Made by a program: the position numbers and the translations under genes
Shown here: piece by piece, positions 58,251 to 64,000 of the stretch
Layout: each line of letters starts with the position of its first letter
How positions within the stretch are numbered: position 1 is the first letter of the stretch
The notes under the pieces: generated by a model
Databases searched by the model: none
The model's input: the letters and a program-made list of their open reading frames with translations, nothing else
Told to the model about the DNA's origin: nothing
Assembly: GCA_045656345.1 (NCBI GenBank)
Contig: JAZOQZ010000062.1
Location: forward strand, 1-64,000
Length of the DNA stretch: 64,000 bases
Source of the DNA: SIG452 sp045656345
Lineage (GTDB): Bacteria; Bacillota; Clostridia; UMGS1840
Reading direction: 5' to 3'

Positions 58251-59459
58251 ATGAAATATGTAGTTTTTTTATGTGATGGGATGGCTGATTTAAAACTGGA
58301 GAAATTCGGTAATAAAACTCTTTTGGAAGCAGCCAATACTCCCAATATGGATCAATACGCAAAGAAAGCAATTTTAGGCACCTTAAAAACCGTTCCCGAC
58401 CATTTGTCACCGGGAAGTGATGTTTGTAACCTATCGGTAATGGGATACGATTCCAATTTGTATTATACAGGTCGTTCTCCTTTAGAGGCGGCAAGTATCG
58501 GCGTTACCTTGGCAGATAATGAGACCTCATTCCGTGCCAATTTAGTCACTCTTTCGGGAGAAGGCGAATACGAAGACCTAATCATGGAGGATTACAGTGC
58601 AGGGGAAATCAAAACTGCGGACGCAAAGAAGCTCATCGAAGATTTGATGCCTGTGTTAAATGATGAAACAACCAAGATTTATCCCGGGGTATCTTACCGT
58701 CATCTACTGGTGTTATCCGATAAAACCGTGGATGGGAAATTAATCCCTCCGCACGATATTTCCAAGCGTCCGGTGAAAGAATATCTGCCTAAGGATGCAG
58801 AGATTCTTTCGCTTATGAAAAAAAGCTATGAATTTTTGAAAAACCATCCCTACAATCTGGAAAGAATCGGAGCCGGCAAGAAGCCTGCATCTTCCATTTG
58901 GGTATGGGGAGAAGGAAAGCGTCCGAAAATGGATAGCTTTTATGATAAATTTGGTGTGAAAGGCTCTGTTATCAGCGCCGTGGACTTGATAAAAGGAATT
59001 GGTATTTTAACGGGGATGCGCTCCATTGAAGTGGAAAATGTGACCGGAAATATTGATACCAATTTTGATGGAAAAGCTCAGGCTTGTATTGATGCTTTAA
59101 AAGAGGGCGACGATTTCGTTTATGTGCATATGGAAGCACCTGATGAATGTGGGCACCGTTTTGAAGCAGACAACAAAAAATTGGCAATTGAGCTGATTGA
59201 CGAAAAGGTAATTGGTCCTGTTTGCCGTTATTTAGAGGGATGCGGAGAGGATTTTGCTATTTTGGTAACTCCTGACCATCCCACACCGATTGCCACCGGT
59301 ACTCACGATAGGGCACCCGTTCCGTTTTTTGCTTATTATAACAAAAAAGAAGCGGAAGGCAATTTATACAATGAAGACACTGCCAAAGAAGCCGGGTTAC
59401 ACATTGAAAACGGCTACGAACTGATGGGTCAATTTTTAAATTTGGATTTGTGGAAATAA
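58251..59459 (+). CDS. apgM: Cofactor-independent phosphoglycerate mutase, archaeal (ApgM) type
   Basis: Alkaline-phosphatase-superfamily mutase of 402 residues that interconverts 3- and 2-phosphoglycerate in glycolysis. Blocks: VVFLCDGMAD (metal ligand aspartate), SPGSDVCNLSVMGYD (active-site serine), EAPDECGHRFEADNK, TPDHPTPIATGTHDRAPVPF. It belongs to the short ApgM family rather than GpmI (about 510 residues). Related proteins in some bacteria have been called phosphonopyruvate decarboxylase-like. AAGGAG lies 8 nt before the ATG. First gene of the last run in the window. Confidence 0.92.
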   Translation: MKYVVFLCDGMADLKLEKFGNKTLLEAANTPNMDQYAKKAILGTLKTVPDHLSPGSDVCNLSVMGYDSNLYYTGRSPLEAASIGVTLADNETSFRANLVTLSGEGEYEDLIMEDYSAGEIKTADAKKLIEDLMPVLNDETTKIYPGVSYRHLLVLSDKTVDGKLIPPHDISKRPVKEYLPKDAEILSLMKKSYEFLKNHPYNLERIGAGKKPASSIWVWGEGKRPKMDSFYDKFGVKGSVISAVDLIKGIGILTGMRSIEVENVTGNIDTNFDGKAQACIDALKEGDDFVYVHMEAPDECGHRFEADNKKLAIELIDEKVIGPVCRYLEGCGEDFAILVTPDHPTPIATGTHDRAPVPFFAYYNKKEAEGNLYNEDTAKEAGLHIENGYELMGQFLNLDLWK

Positions 59460-59600
59460 TTGAACCAGCAACAGAGGAACACTTACGAGAAAAAACAGCA
59501 GGATAAAATGTTGGAGGTAAGTTAGCAAATGGAGCTGTTTATTTCCCTGCTGATGGAAATTGACGCTGCAGACATTCATAAGGAATCCAAAGAAAAATAA
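59460..59600 (+). pseudogene. 46-codon small ORF interrupted by an in-frame TAG, or two tiny ORFs
   Basis: Immediately after the apgM stop a TTG opens a 21-codon frame (NQQQRNTYEKKQQDKMLEVS) that stops at TAG (59523-59525). The same frame resumes, with an ATG at 59529 preceded by GGAGGT at 10 nt, and encodes 23 residues (MELFISLLMEIDAADIHKES...) to TAA at 59600. Read through the TAG, it would be one 46-residue charged helical protein. It is either a small gene broken by a nonsense mutation or a pair of leader-like peptides. No family was recognised. Confidence 0.45.
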
Positions 59601-59611
59601 GGAGAGATTAT

Positions 59612-60484
59612 TTGAAACAGTTATTGGAAGAACTCAGATTTAAAAATATATTGCTTTTAACGGTGGCAGGATTGATCAACGCTTTTGGCATCACGGTGTT
59701 TTTATCGCCGGTCAAATTGTATGACAGCGGGATTTCCGGCACCTCTATGCTGCTTTCTCAGATTACTCCCGATTATCTTTCATTATCATTGTTTTTGTTA
59801 ATTTTAAATATTCCATTGTTTGCTTTCGGATACAAAAAACAGGGGATTACCTTCACGGTGTATTCCATTTACACGGTTGTCGTTTATTCATTGGGGGCCT
59901 GGCTGATTACCGATGTGTTGCCGTTGGATGTTGCTTTGTCCTCTCCTTTTGCAGGAAACGACTTGCTCTTATGCGCCATATTTGGCGGTTTGATTTCCGG
60001 TGTCGGAAGCGGTCTTACCATCCGTTTTGGCGGTGCTATTGACGGAGTTGAGGTTATGGCAGTGATTTTTGCTAAAAAGATTGGTGTTACCGTGGGCACT
60101 TTCGTAATGGCGTATAATGTGATTTTATATGTTATCAGCGGTGTTTTGTTAAACAGCTGGATTTTACCGCTGTATTCTATCTTAACTTATTATGTGGGAC
60201 TAAAAACCATCGACTTTATTGTGGAAGGGATTGACCGTTCCAAAGCGGCGATGATTATTACCGAAAAGGCAGACGAGGTTTGCGAAGCTTTGGTGCAGAC
60301 CTTTGAAAGCGGTGCCACCAGAATTGCGGCAAAAGGCGGTTATTCCAATCAGGAAAAAACCGTGATTTATTTCATTGTGGACCGTTTTCAGATTTCTAAA
60401 ATGAGAGAACTGGTTCATAAAATTGATAAAACTGCATTTATCACCATCACCGAGGTGGCAGATGTTTATAAAGCAAATATGTAG
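59612..60484 (+). CDS. YitT-family membrane protein
   Basis: Membrane protein of 290 residues with about five hydrophobic helices (NILLLTVAGLINAFGITVFLSP, LYDSGISGTSMLLSQ, RFGGAIDGVEVMAVIFAKK) and a C-terminal soluble DUF2179 domain (GIDRSKAAMIITEKADEV...GGYSNQEKTVIYFIVDRFQISKMRELV). Transport substrate unknown. TTG start with AAGGAG 7 nt upstream, 11 bp after the small ORF. It is 44 bp upstream of the STAND gene on the same strand. Confidence 0.92.
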   Translation: MKQLLEELRFKNILLLTVAGLINAFGITVFLSPVKLYDSGISGTSMLLSQITPDYLSLSLFLLILNIPLFAFGYKKQGITFTVYSIYTVVVYSLGAWLITDVLPLDVALSSPFAGNDLLLCAIFGGLISGVGSGLTIRFGGAIDGVEVMAVIFAKKIGVTVGTFVMAYNVILYVISGVLLNSWILPLYSILTYYVGLKTIDFIVEGIDRSKAAMIITEKADEVCEALVQTFESGATRIAAKGGYSNQEKTVIYFIVDRFQISKMRELVHKIDKTAFITITEVADVYKANM

Positions 60485-60528
60485 ACTTTAGATTGTTGCA
60501 GAGTATATCAACATCAAAGGGGAAAAAT

Positions 60529-63198
60529 ATGAAACCAAAAACTGAAACATATTCAGGCAAAGCGGTACGCACTTTTACCGATCGTGAAAGCCCAAGAGCG
60601 GCATTTTGGGATAGCTACCGTAGCATAAAAGAGCAGATGCAAACCGGAAATGCAGACATTTGTGTGTTGCATTATTACGGTGTGGGCGGTATCGGGAAAA
60701 GCACGCTGTTAACAAAACTGACCGATGAATTATGTGAAAATATCAAGAAGCCCAGGTATGTGCAGTTCGATTTTTCTATTACAAAAGACAGCCGGCAAGT
60801 GTTATCCCGTATGGCGGAATTTATGACTCGTCAGTACGGCTTTTCGTTTCCTCAGTTTGATATTGCCAATCTTACTTATGCCAAGCATACTTATATAGAT
60901 TTTACTGAAAAAGAGGTGCAACAGTTTTGCCAGAAAAGTCCGTTTTTAAGACTGACTCTAAAAATGCTGGACATCATTTCCGGCTCTGTTGCTACCAAAA
61001 TTGTTGAGCTTGCCGACGATATTCAGTCTGAAGTGCGAACCTACTTAAAAAACCATGAAAAAAGTATCCGACAAATGGATCATATGGGAGTTGCCGAATT
61101 ATATGGGATGTTACCCTATTATTTTGCAATGGATATGAAAAACAATCTTAAGAATTACACAGAACCTTTTGTGTTTTTTTTAGATACTTACGAAGCTCTG
61201 GTCAATGAACTTTCGTCTGTTGGGAATCCGTTTATTAATGATCTTTGGCTTCGGGGTGAAAACGGTCTGATTCAGTGGCTGCCGAATGTGCTTTGGGTAA
61301 TCTGTGGCAGAGATAAGCTCAAATGGGAAAGCTTTGATGCAGATTGGAGCGAAGCATTACAACAGCATCTGTTGGGGAGTCTTTCCGATAGAGACAGCGA
61401 TAGTTTCTTAAAGAATGCCGGTGTAGAAGATGAAACGTTACGCAAACAATTGTATCAGTTGACCGGTGGAACACCCGTGTATCTGGATCTTTGTATGGAC
61501 CGACACGATGCTATCATCAAAAGAGGGGAAACGCCCCATATCGAGATGTTTGGTAACACACCGGAAGAACTGGTTGATCGTTTGGTGTGTTATATGGATG
61601 ACAGCATGCAGGATTTCGTCTATTTTCTGACTTGTCTGGAATGTTGGGACGATAAGACGGCATCAGAGATTGCAGAGAATGTGTTACTTGGGTTTCCGCA
61701 TACGCTGTACGAACGAATCAAAGGACTTTCATTTATCAGCGAAGTGGAGAACGGTTTCTTTGTGATTCATCCCACCGTTCGGGAGGTATTGGCAACAAAA
61801 TGCCCGTTGGCTCTTCGGAAAAAGACGGGAGAAGTGATGCAGAAATACTTTTTGCAACATCTTTCGTTATCAAAAAATCCGGACGAAACATATGCATTGA
61901 GATTGTTGCAGTTGTTACGCTCCGGATGGCTTTTGGGATATACCCGTGAACAATTCTGTGAATTTTATAAAAGCAAAGTCGGTGTTCGGTTCCAATGGAT
62001 GGTAGATGCGGGATTATACAGTCAGATTGATACAATCTGGAATTCTCTGTATCAGTATGCTGCCAAGAAAACGGACGATTTACTGTTTATTGCGATTTCC
62101 AATGAAAAAGGGTATCTTCTTTCGAGCCAACAGTTATGGGAAGAAGCATACCAACAGCAGAAAAAGACCCTGTCGCTTGCTACTGATATTTTAGGAGAGA
62201 ATCACGACGAAACACTGATTGCACTTGGAAATTTAGCTAACACTTTACTGGAACTTGGCAAGTTTGACGATGCACTTTCGTTGCAGTTAAAATGCTTGCG
62301 CTTACAAACTGACAGCAGCGGGGAAGAACACCCCAGAACATTGCTAGCCAAGCAAAATCTGGCAACTACCATAGCACAACGAAAAACTCCGGAGAACCAG
62401 CAAAAAGCTGCCGAACTGCTCCGTGAAGTTGTGAAAACAGGAACAAGACAATACGGGGAACAGTTTCCTGTTGTGATGACAGCAAAGGAAAATCTGGCCT
62501 CGGTTTTGGGAGATATCGGCAATCATCAGGAAGAATTTGACCTGCATCAACAAGTACTGGAAAAACAGATGGAAGTGCTTGGCGAAAAACATCCTGCAAC
62601 CCTTCGCACGAAAAGCAATCTTGCCACCTGTTTGTCCGATCTGGAAAAACCGGAAGAAGCTTTGCTCTTATCCTGTGAGGTGTTTGAGCAGCGAAAAGAA
62701 GTGCTTGGCGAAAGCTGTGAAGCAACATTACGAACAATGGAAAATGTGGCATATATCCTGGATGATCTTGAGAGAAAAGAAGAAGCTTTTGAATGGTTTC
62801 AAAAGGCACTTGTAAAACGTCGGCAAACTTTTGGCAATTATCATCCCAATACTCTGAAGGCAATAGAGTCTTTTGCAATATTTTGCGGAAAAAACGGATG
62901 GGAAGAACTTGCATTACAGCTGCATCGTGAAACAATGTCCGGTTGGCAGAGTGTTTATGGAGCAGAGCATCCGGTTGTGTTCAGAGCTACCAACAATCTG
63001 GCTTATTTGTTGGTTCAGCAAAAAGAATATGCCGAGGCGGAGCATCTGCTATGTGCGTTGTTATCCGCATGCGAAGCCTATTACGAGCAAGCACATCCGG
63101 CGATTTTATACACGGCAGAGAAGTATTACGATGTGCTGATAAAAAGTGAGCAGTATGACAAAGCAAAGCAGATTGCAGAACAATATCATATTCAGTAA
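60529..63198 (+). CDS. STAND-type P-loop NTPase with C-terminal TPR array
   Basis: Protein of 889 residues. Walker A GVGGIGKST (51-59), Walker B PFVFFLDTYE (213-222), sensor-like VICGRDK (258-263) and GGTPVYL (313-319) give a nucleotide-binding domain of the NB-ARC/NACHT-like STAND class, followed by a winged-helix-like region (about 345-430) and eight kinesin-light-chain-type TPRs. Their GE-HP-TL...NLA motifs start at about 556, 599, 643, 685, 727, 769, 811 and 854, nearly all 42-44 residues apart. STAND proteins are ligand-triggered switches in signalling and phage defence. No effector domain precedes the P-loop. Ribosome site AAGGGG. Function unknown. Confidence 0.85.
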   Translation: MKPKTETYSGKAVRTFTDRESPRAAFWDSYRSIKEQMQTGNADICVLHYYGVGGIGKSTLLTKLTDELCENIKKPRYVQFDFSITKDSRQVLSRMAEFMTRQYGFSFPQFDIANLTYAKHTYIDFTEKEVQQFCQKSPFLRLTLKMLDIISGSVATKIVELADDIQSEVRTYLKNHEKSIRQMDHMGVAELYGMLPYYFAMDMKNNLKNYTEPFVFFLDTYEALVNELSSVGNPFINDLWLRGENGLIQWLPNVLWVICGRDKLKWESFDADWSEALQQHLLGSLSDRDSDSFLKNAGVEDETLRKQLYQLTGGTPVYLDLCMDRHDAIIKRGETPHIEMFGNTPEELVDRLVCYMDDSMQDFVYFLTCLECWDDKTASEIAENVLLGFPHTLYERIKGLSFISEVENGFFVIHPTVREVLATKCPLALRKKTGEVMQKYFLQHLSLSKNPDETYALRLLQLLRSGWLLGYTREQFCEFYKSKVGVRFQWMVDAGLYSQIDTIWNSLYQYAAKKTDDLLFIAISNEKGYLLSSQQLWEEAYQQQKKTLSLATDILGENHDETLIALGNLANTLLELGKFDDALSLQLKCLRLQTDSSGEEHPRTLLAKQNLATTIAQRKTPENQQKAAELLREVVKTGTRQYGEQFPVVMTAKENLASVLGDIGNHQEEFDLHQQVLEKQMEVLGEKHPATLRTKSNLATCLSDLEKPEEALLLSCEVFEQRKEVLGESCEATLRTMENVAYILDDLERKEEAFEWFQKALVKRRQTFGNYHPNTLKAIESFAIFCGKNGWEELALQLHRETMSGWQSVYGAEHPVVFRATNNLAYLLVQQKEYAEAEHLLCALLSACEAYYEQAHPAILYTAEKYYDVLIKSEQYDKAKQIAEQYHIQ

Positions 63199-63222
63199 TA
63201 TATCAAAAAAAGGAGAATTGCT

Positions 63223-64000
63223 ATGGGATTTTTAACTGGTAAAACTGCGATTATCACAGGAGCAGGTTATGCAGTGCTGTCTGACGGCAGATGCGGCTCC
63301 ATTGGCTACGGAATTGCAACCGCCTATGCAAAAGAGGGCGCAAATCTTGTGATTACCGGCCGTAATGTGGCAAAATTAGAAAAAGCAAAAGAAGAACTTG
63401 AAGCAAAATACGGCATCAAAGTGTTGGCACTTTCTGCAGATATTTCTGCAGGCAGTGACAATGAAGCAACTGCTAAAATGGTTGCAGAAGAAGCTATGAA
63501 GGCATTCGGCAGAATTGATGTGTTAATCAACAACGCCCAAGCCTCTGCATCCGGTGTTACCATTCAGGATCACACCACCGAGCAGTTTGATCTGGCGATG
63601 TATTCCGGTTTGTATGCCACCTTCTATTATATGAAGGCTTGTTACCCTTATCTGAAGGAAACTAAGGGGTCTATTGTGAACTTTGCATCCGGAGCAGGAT
63701 TGTTTGGTAATTATGGGCAGTGTTCCTATGCAGCAGCAAAAGAAGGAATCCGTGGACTGAGCCGTGTGGCTGCAACCGAATGGGCAAAAGACGGCATCAA
63801 CACCAACGTGGTTTGTCCTCTTGCCTGGACCGCTCAGCTGGAAAACTTTGAAAAAGCGTATCCCGATGCGTTCAAAGCAAATGTAAAAATGCCTCCGGCA
63901 GGACATTTTGGTGATCCTGAAACTGAAATCGGCAGAGTTTGTGTGCAACTGGCAAATCCCGATTTTAAATATTTAAATGGCGAAACCCTGACCTTAGAAG
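63223..64000 (+). CDS. Short-chain dehydrogenase/reductase, 3' end outside window
   Basis: NAD(P)-dependent SDR oxidoreductase; 259 codons are visible and the frame is open at the window edge. It has an N-terminal nucleotide motif starting TGAG, then NNAQ (103-106) in place of NNAG, catalytic Ser156 (FASGAG) and YAAAK (Tyr169, Lys173). The glycine-rich loop is stretched: TGAG is followed by a polar insert before GSIGYGIA, where most SDRs have TGxxxGIG. Substrate unknown. AAGGAG lies 7 nt before the ATG, 24 bp after the STAND gene, so it belongs to the same run. Confidence 0.92.
   Translation, partial: MGFLTGKTAIITGAGYAVLSDGRCGSIGYGIATAYAKEGANLVITGRNVAKLEKAKEELEAKYGIKVLALSADISAGSDNEATAKMVAEEAMKAFGRIDVLINNAQASASGVTIQDHTTEQFDLAMYSGLYATFYYMKACYPYLKETKGSIVNFASGAGLFGNYGQCSYAAAKEGIRGLSRVAATEWAKDGINTNVVCPLAWTAQLENFEKAYPDAFKANVKMPPAGHFGDPETEIGRVCVQLANPDFKYLNGETLTLE

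Noticed and set aside
60529..63198. STAND gene as part of a phage-defence island
   Set aside because: No integrase, restriction, toxin-antitoxin or other defence gene is near; base composition and spacing look like the neighbouring housekeeping genes. A defence role remains only a possibility.

Overview
The window is a stretch of chromosome from an endospore-forming, meso-diaminopimelate-type clostridial Firmicute (class Clostridia; genus not determinable from this sequence). The evidence is a complete spoIIAA-spoIIAB-sigF operon, a spoIIM homologue, a MurE with the DNPR motif, strong AAGGAG-type ribosome binding sites with frequent TTG/GTG starts, A+T-rich intergenic DNA with classic sigma-A promoters (TTGACA-17-TATAAT), BspA-type surface repeats and an isopropanol-type alcohol dehydrogenase. 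No phage, transposase, rRNA or CRISPR array was seen.

Layout. 1-5.4 kb: 3' end of leuS, the spoIIA operon on the minus strand, dut, a cyclophilin lipoprotein, tRNA-Leu and rpmB. 5.6-13.9 kb: rlmH, a WalJ-like hydrolase and murA1 (minus); dacF, coaX, an ECF S component and a VTT-domain protein (plus); spoIIM, nif3-like and phosphodiesterase (minus). 14-21.5 kb: a monocistronic lactate/malate dehydrogenase, a duplicated terminator region, then an eight-gene minus-strand run (HAD, hflX, yigZ, mtaD-like, azlC, azlD, mntR-like, small membrane protein) and a DUF6514 gene. 21.5-36.4 kb: the division/cell-wall (dcw) cluster, mraZ to ftsZ, on the minus strand, with a tandem MraZ operator, a second murA, and no murD or ftsA. 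36.6-42.3 kb: a three-gene RND efflux operon (pump, adaptor, TolC-like) with a palindrome over its promoter. 42.4-50.4 kb: tRNA-Val, a 1410-residue BspA-like surface protein made of six modules, a DEAD-box helicase, a secondary-alcohol dehydrogenase and a CAT-anticodon tRNA. 50.4-58 kb: malQ, a LysR regulator sharing overlapping promoters with an F420-ligase-like gene, a Gfo/Idh oxidoreductase, a DUF3048 lipoprotein, DUF1294 and a PIG-V-like mannosyltransferase. 58.2-64 kb: apgM, a tiny interrupted ORF, a YitT protein, an 889-residue STAND-type P-loop NTPase with eight 42-residue TPRs, and the start of an SDR oxidoreductase.

How the genes fit together. Most of the window is envelope biogenesis and division: two MurA enzymes, MurE, MurF, MraY, MurG, FtsW, a PASTA penicillin-binding protein and FtsZ, joined by DacF and the spore-specific SpoIIA/SpoIIM genes. 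The coaX/ECF pair looks like a coenzyme A supply unit.

The least explained items are the TPR-STAND protein in the apgM-yitT-SDR gene run; a three-copy intergenic repeat that folds as a three-way junction with covarying stems; a pair of near-identical hairpins that each carry the -35 box of the following gene; and the Gln-to-Arg change in the lactate dehydrogenase specificity loop that predicts malate dehydrogenase activity.
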